From an uncultured Sulfurovum sp. (GTDB lineage: Bacteria; Campylobacterota; Campylobacteria; Campylobacterales; Sulfurovaceae), in contig CACVAP010000074.1 of assembly GCA_902727895.1 (NCBI GenBank), positions 21,698-85,697 of the forward strand: a stretch of DNA of 64,000 nucleotides, written 5' to 3'. Positions 8,103 to 18,133 of the stretch are shown piece by piece. The notes under the pieces are model-generated. The model was given only the letters and a program-made list of their open reading frames with translations, was not told the DNA's origin and searched no databases. A program made the translations under genes and the position numbers. Position 1 is the first letter of the stretch, and each line of letters opens with the position of its first letter.

Positions 8103-9752
8103 ATGTTCACAACCCAAAGTATACTACTTGTCATTATCGTCGCTATTTTACTCATCAACTTTCAAACAATTATTACCGTATTTATGGTTTACTTTATGAA
8201 GCTAAGAGATGTTGCTATTCGCATTGTTCAAAAAGAAGAAATTGCAAGTGAAATAAAAGAGATTATTAAACCTTACGAAGAACTTCTAATCAAAAATGGC
8301 TTTGTCTATAAGTCAGCCATTGAATACAATAATATGCTTGAAATGGTTGATCAACCACAACATACATTTTATTATTTCAATGAAGAAAAAAGCATTCATG
8401 CTCTTCTTGCTACACAACCATACAAAGGAGCATTACAGACTGTAGTTCTTGAATACAGTACCTTCTATGAAAGTTATCATATTGCCACTACCTATGACTG
8501 TTTTAAATACAACCTACCAAAAATAGAATCTGTCAGTGCTTTTGACCATTACCATGGCTCTTTTCAAAAGTCTTTTGATTCTCACCTAAAAGACAGAGAG
8601 CTTAAAGGTCAGGTGATTCGTCAGGAAGCACTAGACCCAGAAAGTTTAGCCCAATACATGGACTTCCAAGTCAATGAAATCCTTGAGGTTTTAGAAAAAG
8701 AAAACATCATAAAAAATACAAATGCTGGTTTAAAATACACGTTTAGCATTCCTTTTATAAAATACATTCATAGCATACTAAAAGGTCATAAATTTACTTC
8801 TAAGGTTTTAAGTGAACAACATAAGCATACAGAAACAGAACCAAAAAACAATGCAAACTTTGCGTTCAAAAACTCTGAAGAACTTGCCCTAGCACAAGAA
8901 CTCACTTATAAACCAAAAGAGCAAGACAAGCAAAGTAAAATAAGGACTTTCATCATTTCAGGTCTAGCATTTGTTCTTTTCTTTGGACTCATAGGTATTC
9001 CTTTTGCTATTTTACCCATGCTACTTGTTATTTTAATTATTCATGAATTAGGACATTTTTATGCCATGAGGTTCTTTGGTTATAAAGACACAAGTATATT
9101 TTTTATTCCATTATTTGGGGCAGCAGCTAAAGGTGAAAAAGAGAATGTTACAGCTTTTCAAGAGTTCATTGTTTATTTAGCTGGACCAGTCCCGGGAATG
9201 CTTATTTCTATAGCCATTGGACTTTTTATGCTTAATGACCCATCACTTTTAGAAAATGCCCTTTTAAAAGAATATGCCATCATGTCATTTGCATTAAATT
9301 ATTTAAACCTTCTTCCTATCTTTCCACTTGATGGAGGAAAAATTGTACAAACCCTACTCTTTAGCCGTTATCCAAAAGTACAGTTTTACTTTTTTCTAAT
9401 TAGTTTACTTGCCATTATTATTTCTGCTCTACTTTTGGAAAGTATTATTCTAGGTGTTTTTGCACTTCTTTTATTCTTTGCCATTAATCACAACCACCAT
9501 ATTGCAACACTGATTGCTAAAGTATTAACAGTAAAAAATGATGATGTGTTAAGTGATAAAGTTATAAAAATTTTAGTAAATGATGAGCGTTATAAAGAAA
9601 TTCCTTTTGCGAGAAAAGGCTCTATGCTTAAACAAGCGCTTAAAGTATTGAACCTAAAGAAACCATCATTACTTGTTATGCTTATAGGAATGAGTATCTA
9701 TCTAGTCTTATTAGTGCCACCTATTTGGTTTTACTTTTTTGTTTTAGGTTAA
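8103..9752 (+). CDS. M50 family (site-2-protease-like) membrane metalloprotease
   Basis: A 549-residue membrane protein. One N-terminal membrane segment (about 5-25) is followed by a soluble region of about 250 residues without a recognised fold. A polytopic zinc-protease core comes next: HELGH at 314-318 inside a hydrophobic helix, and the second site-2-protease motif NLLPIFPLDGG with Asp410 as the third zinc ligand. More hydrophobic helices follow, including one at the extreme C-terminus. The long cytoplasmic or periplasmic N-terminal part differs from the PDZ-containing RseP type. It probably cleaves membrane proteins within the bilayer; the substrate is not evident from neighbours. A clear AAAAAGG ribosome-binding site precedes ATG 8103. 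Confidence 0.8.
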   Translation: MFTTQSILLVIIVAILLINFQTIITVFMVYFMKLRDVAIRIVQKEEIASEIKEIIKPYEELLIKNGFVYKSAIEYNNMLEMVDQPQHTFYYFNEEKSIHALLATQPYKGALQTVVLEYSTFYESYHIATTYDCFKYNLPKIESVSAFDHYHGSFQKSFDSHLKDRELKGQVIRQEALDPESLAQYMDFQVNEILEVLEKENIIKNTNAGLKYTFSIPFIKYIHSILKGHKFTSKVLSEQHKHTETEPKNNANFAFKNSEELALAQELTYKPKEQDKQSKIRTFIISGLAFVLFFGLIGIPFAILPMLLVILIIHELGHFYAMRFFGYKDTSIFFIPLFGAAAKGEKENVTAFQEFIVYLAGPVPGMLISIAIGLFMLNDPSLLENALLKEYAIMSFALNYLNLLPIFPLDGGKIVQTLLFSRYPKVQFYFFLISLLAIIISALLLESIILGVFALLLFFAINHNHHIATLIAKVLTVKNDDVLSDKVIKILVNDERYKEIPFARKGSMLKQALKVLNLKKPSLLVMLIGMSIYLVLLVPPIWFYFFVLG

Positions 9753-9767
9753 TTGAAGAGAGTTAGA

Positions 9768-9791
9768 GATGAACGCCGAGAGACGTTCATC
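9768..9791. terminator. Hairpin between convergent M50 and pckA genes
   Basis: GATGAACG (9768-9775) and CGTTCATC (9784-9791) pair perfectly around an 8-base loop, between the stop codons of the two convergent genes. No long T-run follows, so it may only be a weak terminator or an RNA 3'-end stabiliser. Confidence 0.35.
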
Positions 9792-9799
9792 GGTAGTTT

Positions 9800-11380
9800 C
9801 TAAAGTTGAGGTCCAGCACCTGAATAATCAACATCAGAACCATGATCATTATAACGGTTAAAGTTTTCAATGAATTTAGCACCTAAATCTTTAAGTGTTT
9901 CATTGAATTTAGCTTCATCATCCCAAGTATTTTTTGGATTTAGAATAGCATTGTCTTTAATACCCTCTAAAGTCTTTGGAACCTCAAGGTTAAAGACAGG
10001 AAGTGTTTCAAACTCTGCATCTAAAATAGAACCATTTAAAATACCATTAATACAAGCTCTTGTATCTTTAATACTCATTCTGTCACCTTGACCATTAAGA
10101 CCTGTGTTTACTAGATAAACATTTACTTCATGCTCATCAATCTTTTTACCAAGAAGGTTAGCATACTCAGTTGGGTGAAGAGGTAAAAATGCCTCTCCAA
10201 AACAAGCAGAAAATGTTGTTACAGGCTCAGTAATACCACGCTCAGTACCAGCAACTTTAGCTGTATAACCACTAAGAAAATAATACATTGCTTGTTCTTT
10301 AGTAAGTTTAGAAACTGGAGGAATAACACCAAATGCATCGTATGATAAGAATATAATATTATTGGGATGACCAGCTTGTAAATCTTCTTTGTGATTTTCA
10401 ATATGCTCTATGGGGTAAGAAACACGTGTATTTTGTGTTTTTGACACATCTTTATAGTCAACATTACCAGCATTATCTGCCACAACATTTTCTAAAAGTG
10501 CATCTTTAACAATGGCACCAAAAATTTCTGGTTCATTTTCTTCTTTTAAGTCAATGACTTTAGCATAACATCCACCTTCAAAGTTGAAGACACCATCATC
10601 GTCCCAACCATGTTCATCATCACCAATTAAGGCTCTATTAGCATCTGTTGAAAGTGTCGTTTTACCTGTTCCTGAAAGACCAAAGAAAAGACATACATCT
10701 CCTGCTTCACCTACATTGGCTGAACAGTGCATAGAAAGTTTACCTTCAAGTGGTAACCAGTAGTTCATCATTGAAAAAATTCCTTTTTTCATTTCACCAC
10801 CGTACCATGTTCCACCAATTATAGAAACATTTTTTTCAACATTAAAACAAGCATAAACATCAGAGTTTAGTCCCATTTCTTTATAGTTAGTATTTGATGT
10901 TTTACATGCATTGTACACAACAAAGTCAGGTTCAAAACTTTCAAGCTCCTCTTCTGTTGGACGAATAAACATATTTTTTACAAAGTGTGATTGCCACGCT
11001 ATTTCAGATATAAAACGAACAGACCGTTTGCTTGTTTCTGATGAGCCAGCATAAACATCCATAACATAAATATCTTTACCAGATAACTGTGTCGTAGTTA
11101 AATCAAAAAGTGTATCAAACTTATCAGCATCTATCTTTCGATTAACATTACCCCAAGAGATATTTTCATTAGAGTTTGGATGATCAACAAAATATTTATC
11201 TTTAGGACTTCTACCTGTAAAGATACCAGTATCACACATTGCTGCACCCGTAGATGACATTTTACACTCATTATTATTAATTTCATGGGCTTGAAGTTCA
11301 TCATAGCTTAGGTTATAATAAACTTTTCCAATGTTTTCAAGTCCTAATTCCTCAAGACCATTTGGTGTACGGCTGCTCAT
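9800..11380 (-). CDS. pckA: Phosphoenolpyruvate carboxykinase (ATP)
   Basis: A 526-residue enzyme converting oxaloacetate and ATP to phosphoenolpyruvate, CO2 and [12 protein letters not shown] (55-63) binds substrate. The phosphate loop GLSGTGKT is at 234-241, and the metal-binding kinase-2 motif LIGDDEHGW at 251-259. Length and motifs are complete for the ATP-dependent family. An AAAGGT ribosome-binding site precedes the ATG. The neighbouring minus-strand oad operon acts on the same metabolite, but a strong terminator separates the two, so they are separately transcribed. It is probably central to gluconeogenesis when organic acids are used or when carbon is fixed via the reductive TCA cycle. 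Confidence 0.96.
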   Translation of the reverse strand: MSSRTPNGLEELGLENIGKVYYNLSYDELQAHEINNNECKMSSTGAAMCDTGIFTGRSPKDKYFVDHPNSNENISWGNVNRKIDADKFDTLFDLTTTQLSGKDIYVMDVYAGSSETSKRSVRFISEIAWQSHFVKNMFIRPTEEELESFEPDFVVYNACKTSNTNYKEMGLNSDVYACFNVEKNVSIIGGTWYGGEMKKGIFSMMNYWLPLEGKLSMHCSANVGEAGDVCLFFGLSGTGKTTLSTDANRALIGDDEHGWDDDGVFNFEGGCYAKVIDLKEENEPEIFGAIVKDALLENVVADNAGNVDYKDVSKTQNTRVSYPIEHIENHKEDLQAGHPNNIIFLSYDAFGVIPPVSKLTKEQAMYYFLSGYTAKVAGTERGITEPVTTFSACFGEAFLPLHPTEYANLLGKKIDEHEVNVYLVNTGLNGQGDRMSIKDTRACINGILNGSILDAEFETLPVFNLEVPKTLEGIKDNAILNPKNTWDDEAKFNETLKDLGAKFIENFNRYNDHGSDVDYSGAGPQL

Positions 11381-11575
11381 TTATGTACCTTTGTATTTAT
11401 ATATGTTTTTTTTCTTGCTATCTTATTCTTAAATAATATAACAAATTAAAAAAGACAATATCTCTTTTAATTTATTATATTTAAGATAACGAAATAGCAT
11501 TATCAAGTGTACTTATGAAGTCATGGAATTATACTATTGAAAAGATGTTAATAAACTTACTTAAAGGGGAAATTT

Positions 11576-11606
11576 AAAACAACGTTGCTAAACGCAACGT
11601 TGTTTT
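11576..11606 (-). terminator. Strong intrinsic terminator of the oad operon
   Basis: AAAACAACGTTGC (11576-11588) and GCAACGTTGTTTT (11594-11606) form a 13-bp perfect stem with a 5-base loop. A-runs and T-runs on both sides make it usable in either direction. It lies 28 bases after the oadB stop. The rest of the 253-base gap to pckA shows only A+T-rich promoter-like sequence. Confidence 0.8.
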
Positions 11607-11633
11607 TTGAAGATTAGATTTAACTATAATTCT

Positions 11634-12962
11634 CTATTTGAAAATAGAAAGAAGAACACCAGCTGCAACAGCTGAACCAATAACACCTGCAACATTTGGA
11701 CCCATTGCATGCATTAGCAATACATTTCCTGGTTTCTCTTCAGAACCAACTTTAGAAACAACCCGTGCTGACATTGGTACAGCAGAAACTCCTGCTGCTC
11801 CAATCAATGGGTTAATAGGTTCATCAGAATACTTATTCATTATTTTTGCCATAATCACCCCTGAAGCTGTACCAACAGAGAACGCAATAAGACCAATTGC
11901 CATAATTCCCATTGTTTCAACAACTAAGAACTTATCAGCTGCTAGTTTTGAACCAACACCAAGCCCTAAGAAAATAGTTACAACGTTAATCAATGAATTT
12001 TGCATTGTGTCAGATAATCTGTCAACAACACCTGATTCTTTAGCAAAGTTACCAAATGCAAACGCTCCAATAAGTGGTGCAGACTCTGGTAAAATTAAAA
12101 GTGCCAACATAAGTACAACAATAGGGAAAATTAATTTTTCTAATCTATGTACCTTTCTAGTTGTCTTCATAACAATAACACGCTCTTCTTTTGTTGTTAA
12201 TGCTCTCATTATTGGTGGTTGTATAACTGGTACCAATGCCATATATGAGTAAGCAGCAACAGCAATAGCTCCAAGCATATCAGGGGCTAATCTATTGGCA
12301 ATAAAAATTGATGTTGGACCATCAGCTCCACCAATAATTGAAATTGCTGATGCATCTTGTAGATCAAATCCAATTATAACAGCACCAACTAAAGCACCAA
12401 AAATACCAAACTGAGCAGCTCCACCAAGGATTGCTGTTTTAGGGTTTGCTAAAAGTGGACCAAAGTCCGTCATCGCACCAACACCCATAAATATCAATAA
12501 TGGGAAAAACTCATTGGCAATACCCATATTATAAATAATACCAAGCATTCCATCTTCACCACCCATTCCAGCTAAAGGAATATTGGCGAGTAACCCACCA
12601 AAGGCAATTGGAATCAATAATAATGGTTCAAAATTTTTAGCAATGGCTAAATAGAACAAAATGAAAACGATAACAATCATAATAATACGACCAAGAGAAG
12701 ACTCAAACCAATTCATCTCTCTTTCGTATGCTGGACCTTTAGGTTCAGAGGTCATCTCACCATCATTAACATCAAAAATTGCTTTTAATCCTGTAGTCTC
12801 CCAGAAACTTGTAGCCAATTCACCAATAGATTTTGGTTCATAAGCTTTTCTTTCTGAGGTTTCTTCTACAACAACCGGTACCTCTGTACTACTTGCTTGA
12901 GAGACCGAAGTCAAAGCAAAAATAGCAAAGAGAATAGAAATTATAATCTGTTTTAGTTTCAT
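11634..12962 (-). CDS. oadB: Sodium-translocating oxaloacetate decarboxylase, beta subunit
   Basis: A 442-residue polytopic inner-membrane carboxyltransferase subunit. It decarboxylates carboxybiotin and couples this to Na+ export. The core starts near residue 85 with a membrane helix. It includes the conserved [10 protein letters not shown] segment (carboxybiotin and Na+ site) and a late [18 protein letters not shown] segment. Before the core is a cleavable-looking signal peptide (1-25) and an acidic extension of about 60 residues, longer than the classical beta subunit. It is the last gene of oadG-oadA-oadB, 3 bases after oadA. Confidence 0.92.
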   Translation of the reverse strand: MKLKQIIISILFAIFALTSVSQASSTEVPVVVEETSERKAYEPKSIGELATSFWETTGLKAIFDVNDGEMTSEPKGPAYEREMNWFESSLGRIIMIVIVFILFYLAIAKNFEPLLLIPIAFGGLLANIPLAGMGGEDGMLGIIYNMGIANEFFPLLIFMGVGAMTDFGPLLANPKTAILGGAAQFGIFGALVGAVIIGFDLQDASAISIIGGADGPTSIFIANRLAPDMLGAIAVAAYSYMALVPVIQPPIMRALTTKEERVIVMKTTRKVHRLEKLIFPIVVLMLALLILPESAPLIGAFAFGNFAKESGVVDRLSDTMQNSLINVVTIFLGLGVGSKLAADKFLVVETMGIMAIGLIAFSVGTASGVIMAKIMNKYSDEPINPLIGAAGVSAVPMSARVVSKVGSEEKPGNVLLMHAMGPNVAGVIGSAVAAGVLLSIFK

Positions 12963-12965
12963 GGA

Positions 12966-14756
12966 TTACTCCATTGTGGCTAGAAGCTGTCCATCGACTA
13001 CAGCATCATTTGTGTTAACGTCAATAGACTTAATAACACCAGCTTTGTCAGCAACAATGTCAATTTCCATTTTCATTGCTTCAAGAATCATAATTTGTTC
13101 ACCTTCGGCTACAGAATCTCCTGCTGCCTTTAAAATCTTCCAAACGTTACCTGGTGTTTGAGAATTAATTTCAATCGAACCTTGACCACCTGCTACCACG
13201 GGAGCTGCTACAGCTGCTGCTGGTGTTGCTGCACTTGGTGTGATTTGAATATCACCTTCACCCTCTGCTACCTGTACACTATATTGTTTACCATCTACTA
13301 CTACTGTATAATTTCCACTCATTTCTTCTTCTCCACTATTTTGATTGTTTTTACCTTTTCTGATCATTAAAGGGCCGTCACCCTTTAAGAATGCAATACC
13401 TTTTTGATCACATGCTGCTGCAATAAAGATATTTTCTTCGCTTGTCTCTAAACCTTCATCTTCTAAAACTTTAGTCCAATAAGCAATAGATTTTTCTTCT
13501 TTTGCATCTGCAATATCTAAAGGATTTTCTTTCGTTGGTTCAAGTTTAAGCTTCTCTGATGCCAATGCAACAATTTCAGCATCTGGCTCAACTGGTGTTT
13601 TACCGAAGTAACCAAGAACCATTTGTCCATAACCTGGCGCAATTTGCTTCCATTTACCAAACATAACGTTTGCATAAGCTTGTTGCCAATAGAACTGAGA
13701 AACTGGTGTTACAGAAGTACCATAACCACCTTTTTCAACAACTTCCTTCATTTCAGCAATAACTTCATCAAATTTATCTAGGTTTCCAGCATCTCTCATC
13801 ATTTGTGTATTCGCTGTTAACGCACCACCTGGCATTGGGGAGAAAGGAATAAGAGGTGAAACTTGAGTTGCTTCTGGTGGAATCATATATTCAGCCAAAC
13901 ACTCTTTTAAACGCTCTTCATACTTAAGTACTTTGTTCAGTTGTAAATCACCTAAGTTATAATTAGTACCCTTAGTTGCATGTAACATTGTCAAGATATC
14001 TGGTTGTGATGTACCACCAGATACAGGAGATGCTGCCATATCAATACCATTAGCACCAGCTTCAAGTGCTGCTAAATAAGAAGCAACTGATACACCAGCA
14101 GTTTCATGAGTATGAAGTCTTAAATGAACTTCATCTCCTAAAATATTTCTAGCCATTGAAATGGTTTCGTAAACTTTTTTAGGGTTTGCAGTTCCTGAAG
14201 CATCTTTGAAACATAAAGAATCAAATTCAATACCAGCATCTAACATATTACGTAATGTTTTTTCGTAAAAAGGTACGTCATGTGCCCCTTGACACCCTGG
14301 AGGTAAATCCATCATTGTAATAACTGCTTCATGATTTAAACCATGCTTTTTAATACAAGATGCAGAATAAGCTAAGTTATTAACATCATTTAATGCATCA
14401 AAATTTCTAATGGTTGTTGTTCCATGTTTTTTGAATAGTTTAGCATGTAAATCAATCATCTCACGACTACCCGTGTCAAGCATTACTGTGTTAATACCAC
14501 GAGCTAATGTTTGAAGGTTTGCTTCTGGACCTACAATTTCTCTAAACCTGTCCATCATCTCAAATGCATCTTCTTGTAAGTAGAAGTATAAACTTTGAAA
14601 TCTAGCTCCTCCACCAAATTCAAAGTGATTGATACCTGCATTCTTAGCAGCTTCTACTGCTGGAAAAAAGTCGTCCATAAGAACACGACCACCAAAAACA
14701 GATTGAAACCCATCTCTAAAAGTTGTATCCATTACATCAATATATTTTTTTGCCAT
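12966..14756 (-). CDS. oadA: Oxaloacetate decarboxylase alpha subunit (carboxyltransferase plus biotin carrier)
   Basis: A 596-residue protein. The N-terminal TIM-barrel carboxyltransferase has TTFRDGFQS (11-19) and the metal-binding LHTHETAG segment. The conserved PycB/OadA middle domain follows, then an Ala/Pro-rich linker near 510-525. The biotinyl domain at the C-terminus carries EAMKM with biotin-accepting Lys562. It transfers the carboxyl group of oxaloacetate to biotin. It sits between oadG and oadB, which favours a membrane Na+ pump over a stand-alone pyruvate carboxylase B subunit, though related PycB proteins are similar. The start ATG 14756 fits the family. Confidence 0.94.
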   Translation of the reverse strand: MAKKYIDVMDTTFRDGFQSVFGGRVLMDDFFPAVEAAKNAGINHFEFGGGARFQSLYFYLQEDAFEMMDRFREIVGPEANLQTLARGINTVMLDTGSREMIDLHAKLFKKHGTTTIRNFDALNDVNNLAYSASCIKKHGLNHEAVITMMDLPPGCQGAHDVPFYEKTLRNMLDAGIEFDSLCFKDASGTANPKKVYETISMARNILGDEVHLRLHTHETAGVSVASYLAALEAGANGIDMAASPVSGGTSQPDILTMLHATKGTNYNLGDLQLNKVLKYEERLKECLAEYMIPPEATQVSPLIPFSPMPGGALTANTQMMRDAGNLDKFDEVIAEMKEVVEKGGYGTSVTPVSQFYWQQAYANVMFGKWKQIAPGYGQMVLGYFGKTPVEPDAEIVALASEKLKLEPTKENPLDIADAKEEKSIAYWTKVLEDEGLETSEENIFIAAACDQKGIAFLKGDGPLMIRKGKNNQNSGEEEMSGNYTVVVDGKQYSVQVAEGEGDIQITPSAATPAAAVAAPVVAGGQGSIEINSQTPGNVWKILKAAGDSVAEGEQIMILEAMKMEIDIVADKAGVIKSIDVNTNDAVVDGQLLATME

Positions 14757-14771
14757 TTTATACCTTCATCT

Positions 14772-15020
14772 CTATGATTTATTGTTACGGAATTCTGTTA
14801 CAGCAGCAATAATTGCAGCAACTTTACGTTGCTCATCATCTGCTATTTTTCCTGCTGGAGTAGCAGGGGTTTTGGAAGTATCTTCAGGGAAATACTTTGC
14901 AATTAGTTTAGCTTGTAATTCAACTACTTTGACAAGAATGAAAAGAAATAAAAATACAATTCCCATTCCTAGTAGCATAAATTTAAAAGCTTCAAGAACA
15001 TAATTAACTTCATCAGCCAT
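14772..15020 (-). CDS. oadG: Oxaloacetate decarboxylase gamma subunit
   Basis: An 82-residue protein with one N-terminal membrane helix (about 11-32) followed by a hydrophilic tail, as in OadG, which anchors the alpha subunit to the membrane beta subunit. It is first in the operon and 15 bases upstream of oadA. The family is poorly conserved in sequence, so the call rests on size, topology and position. Confidence 0.85.
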   Translation of the reverse strand: MADEVNYVLEAFKFMLLGMGIVFLFLFILVKVVELQAKLIAKYFPEDTSKTPATPAGKIADDEQRKVAAIIAAVTEFRNNKS

Positions 15021-15090
15021 AAAAAACCCTCTATTTAGTAATTTTTGATAGAATATTCTAGGCTAAATTTACTTGAAAATGGTTAATTTA

Positions 15091-16476
15091 CTATCTCTTT
15101 TTTTTACGGTTATTCTTACGTGCTACTTTTTGTTCACCATGATAGTCATCAATCATACTGTTTACAACATTTTCATCAAAACCTATTTGATTTTCTGGCG
15201 AATTTTTATCCTTAAGTAAAAGTGTTACGACCCTTTCAACAAACTCATGATAATCCATTTCCTCCATACTATCAATAAAGTCTGCAGCATTATCTACAAT
15301 TTCAACTTCTTCAATCATATTTTGTAATGTTGAAAAATCCATTGTAGCTTCTACAGTTTCACCTTCTAAAGAAATGGTTGCTAGTTTCATTTCAGCACCT
15401 ACTTCTTTTTGAATTCGTTGTAGTTCTTTAAACTCTCCAGTTGAAACTAAAGTAATGGCTTTTCCAGATTTACCAGCACGACCTGTTCGCCCAATTCTAT
15501 GTACATAAGACTGTGGATCAAAAGGAATATGATAATTAAATACATGTGTTACATCTTTAACATCTAAACCTCTTGAAGCAACATCCGTAGCCACCATAAT
15601 CTTTGACTCACCACGACGATAACCTTTAACTATACGTTCTCTATCTGACTGCTCCAAATCACCATGTAATCCTTCTGCTGAAAAGCCCATAGCTTTTAAA
15701 TGTTCTGTTAATCTATCAACTTCACGCTTCATTCTACAAAAAATGATACATTTGTTTGTCTCTTCAGTCTCAAGTAATCTAACAATAGCATCATCACGTT
15801 GTGCTTCTTCAATAACATAATAAGACTGTTCAATTACATTATTTGTTGTACTATCCCCTTCAGCAACAACAGAGACAAATTGTGGATTACTTAAAATTTC
15901 AGTAGAAAGCTCTTTAATCGGTTCTGGCATGGTTGCTGAAAAAAGTAATGTTTGTCTATTTTGAGGTATATATTCAAATATCTCTTTTATCTCTTCTAAA
16001 AATCCCATGTCAAGCATTTCATCTGCTTCATCGAGTACAATTATCTCTGGATTAAACGAGTCAATTTTACCTTTTTTATAAAGGTCTTTTAGTCGTCCAG
16101 GTGTCGCTACAACAATCTGTACTCCTTTATTTATAAGTGCTATTTGTCGTCCATAACCAACACCCCCATAAACCGTAATGGTTCGTATACCACAAAAACG
16201 TCCAAGATGATAAAGTTCATCTGAAACCTGTGTCGCTAATTCACGAGTAGGCGTAATCACTAACGCACGTTCTATCTCTTTCTTCGCAATTTTATTCATT
16301 AACGGCAGACCAAAGGCTGCTGTTTTTCCTGTTCCTGTGTGAGCTTGTCCAACCAAGTCTTCACCTTTTTCAATAATGGGAATAGCCATTTCTTGAATAG
16401 GACTTGCTTCTTTAAAGCCAGCTATTTTCACCCCTTTTAAGAGGTCTTTATGGAAATTAAATTCATTAAATGTCAA
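15091..16476 (-). CDS. DEAD-box RNA helicase
   Basis: A 461-residue ATP-dependent RNA helicase. The visible motifs are GFKEASPIQ (Q motif), AHTGTGKT (I), PTRELA (Ia), DEAD (II), SAT (III), ATDVASRGLD (V) and HRIGRTGRAGK (VI). It lacks the long RNA-binding extensions of DeaD/CsdA but has an acidic middle-to-C-terminal segment and a very basic end (KNNRKKKR). It is likely used in ribosome assembly or RNA decay, particularly at low temperature. It is the second such helicase type here beside the SUV3-like protein. The minus-strand neighbours are oadG and uppP, with spacing that suggests separate units. Confidence 0.92.
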   Translation of the reverse strand: MTFNEFNFHKDLLKGVKIAGFKEASPIQEMAIPIIEKGEDLVGQAHTGTGKTAAFGLPLMNKIAKKEIERALVITPTRELATQVSDELYHLGRFCGIRTITVYGGVGYGRQIALINKGVQIVVATPGRLKDLYKKGKIDSFNPEIIVLDEADEMLDMGFLEEIKEIFEYIPQNRQTLLFSATMPEPIKELSTEILSNPQFVSVVAEGDSTTNNVIEQSYYVIEEAQRDDAIVRLLETEETNKCIIFCRMKREVDRLTEHLKAMGFSAEGLHGDLEQSDRERIVKGYRRGESKIMVATDVASRGLDVKDVTHVFNYHIPFDPQSYVHRIGRTGRAGKSGKAITLVSTGEFKELQRIQKEVGAEMKLATISLEGETVEATMDFSTLQNMIEEVEIVDNAADFIDSMEEMDYHEFVERVVTLLLKDKNSPENQIGFDENVVNSMIDDYHGEQKVARKNNRKKKR

Positions 16477-16538
16477 ATCATTTACCTTGCAAAATTATAT
16501 GCGATTAATCGCACAAGCTATCTCTACGAGAGACAACC

Positions 16539-17303
16539 TTATATTAACATCAATAGAATAATTCCGAAAACTATTCTATAAATACCAAATGCAACAAAAG
16601 TAAATCGTTGCAAAAAAACAATAAAAAGCTTTATAGTTATATATGCCACAACAAAGGCAACCACAAAACCAACCAAAAACGCAGTCATATCTGCACCAAC
16701 AAAATCTTTGTAATGCTTTAACAAGTCATAGCCAGAAACGGCTGTCATAACAGGAATAGCTAATAAAAAAGAAAACTCTGTTGAAGCCTTACGATTCACA
16801 CCAGAAAGCATACCAGCAATAATAGTTGAGCCAGCTCTTGATGTCCCAGGAACCAAAGAAAGTACTTGACCAAAACCGATGCTCATAGCTTGAAACCATG
16901 TTACATCTTCAACTTCTTTTGATTCTTTTTCTGCGTCTTCATGAAAATACTCTACAATTATAAAAATGATTCCACCAACAATGAACATCCACGCCACTGT
17001 TTCAATCACAAAAATCTCTTTCACCCAATCTTTCAGTAAAAATCCAATAATGGCTAAAGGTAAAAAGGCTGCCATTATTTTACTCCACAGATCAATCTCT
17101 TTAAGATTAATTTTGTCCCTATAGAGTAACATAACAGCTAAAATAGCTGCAAATTGAATAATAACTTCATATGCTTTTATAACAGCTGTCTGTTCAATAC
17201 CTAAAAACTTCGAGGCTACAATCATATGACCTGTAGATGAGATGGGTAAGAATTCGGTAAATCCTTCGATAATACCTATAATAATGGCTTGTATAATATC
17301 CAT
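16539..17303 (-). CDS. uppP: Undecaprenyl-diphosphatase (BacA family)
   Basis: A 254-residue polytopic membrane phosphatase that recycles undecaprenyl pyrophosphate for peptidoglycan and O-antigen synthesis. Both family signatures are present: EGFTEFLPISSTGHMI at 13-28, and PGTSRAG in the middle of the protein. Several hydrophobic helices follow, and the length is typical. The gene lies between serB and the DEAD-box gene on the same strand. Confidence 0.95.
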   Translation of the reverse strand: MDIIQAIIIGIIEGFTEFLPISSTGHMIVASKFLGIEQTAVIKAYEVIIQFAAILAVMLLYRDKINLKEIDLWSKIMAAFLPLAIIGFLLKDWVKEIFVIETVAWMFIVGGIIFIIVEYFHEDAEKESKEVEDVTWFQAMSIGFGQVLSLVPGTSRAGSTIIAGMLSGVNRKASTEFSFLLAIPVMTAVSGYDLLKHYKDFVGADMTAFLVGFVVAFVVAYITIKLFIVFLQRFTFVAFGIYRIVFGIILLMLI

Positions 17304-17398
17304 GTGCTAAAATCCTATATTAATTTATTTTAATTTACGCGTATAATTTATAATTTTCTTCTAATTTTTGTTAAATAATGTCAAAAAGAGTCATATTT

Positions 17399-18019
17399 TT
17401 AAACAATTTTTAAAATTTCTCTTAAATCTTTTACATCAATACAATGTGTTGCAGCTTCTCTCAATACTGGTTTTGCACAAAATGCTATTTTTATTGCTGC
17501 ATGCTTAAACATGCTTAAATCATTTGCCCCATCACCTACAACAAGCGTATCTTTTTCACTGATTCCAAGTAAATTTTGTAACCTAACTATCATGTCACCT
17601 TTAGCATCTGAATACATCATTTCACCACCAACAGCACCTGTTAGTATTCCATTTTCAGCATGTAAAAAATTAGAAAAATCTGCATCTATGCCCAAAGCTT
17701 TACATGCTGGTTCGGTTGCTGATCTAAATCCACCAGAAAAACAAATAATTTTATAGCCACGTTCTTTTAGTCCAGATACAACTTCTTGCGCACCATTCAT
17801 CATAGGTAAAGTTTTACAAATCTCTTCTACTTTTTCATACGGTAACCCTTTAAGTAATGCCACACGTTCTACTAGTGACGCATAAAAGTCTAGCTCTCCT
17901 GCCATAGCTCTTTCTGTAATAGCCACAACCTCATCTTTAAATCCAAGTTCTTCTGCAAAAAAGTCAATGGTCTCACCATCCATTAATGTTGAGTCAAAAT
18001 CAAATACTGCTAATTTCAT
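17399..18019 (-). CDS. serB: Phosphoserine phosphatase
   Basis: A 206-residue HAD-superfamily phosphatase for the last step of serine synthesis. Nucleophile motif DFDST (7-11) is followed by MDGE, as in SerB; motif II is FSGGF, and motif III/IV is VGDGANDLSM. It corresponds to the catalytic half only and lacks the N-terminal ACT-like domain of enteric SerB, as in other short bacterial forms. A related HAD hydrolase cannot be excluded, but the residues match SerB. Confidence 0.9.
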   Translation of the reverse strand: MKLAVFDFDSTLMDGETIDFFAEELGFKDEVVAITERAMAGELDFYASLVERVALLKGLPYEKVEEICKTLPMMNGAQEVVSGLKERGYKIICFSGGFRSATEPACKALGIDADFSNFLHAENGILTGAVGGEMMYSDAKGDMIVRLQNLLGISEKDTLVVGDGANDLSMFKHAAIKIAFCAKPVLREAATHCIDVKDLREILKIV

Positions 18020-18133
18020 CTATCTATATCCTATATATTATATTTTGTGCAATTATAGCTAATTATTAAATGAAAAATTAGAAATAGAAAACATTTTTAA
18101 TGAAAAAACTGTACACTACTTAAAGGAAAAAAT

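Noticed and set aside
11638..12252. 204-residue plus-strand ORF opposite oadB
   Set aside because: It is the antisense of conserved OadB membrane helices; the product has no recognisable domain.
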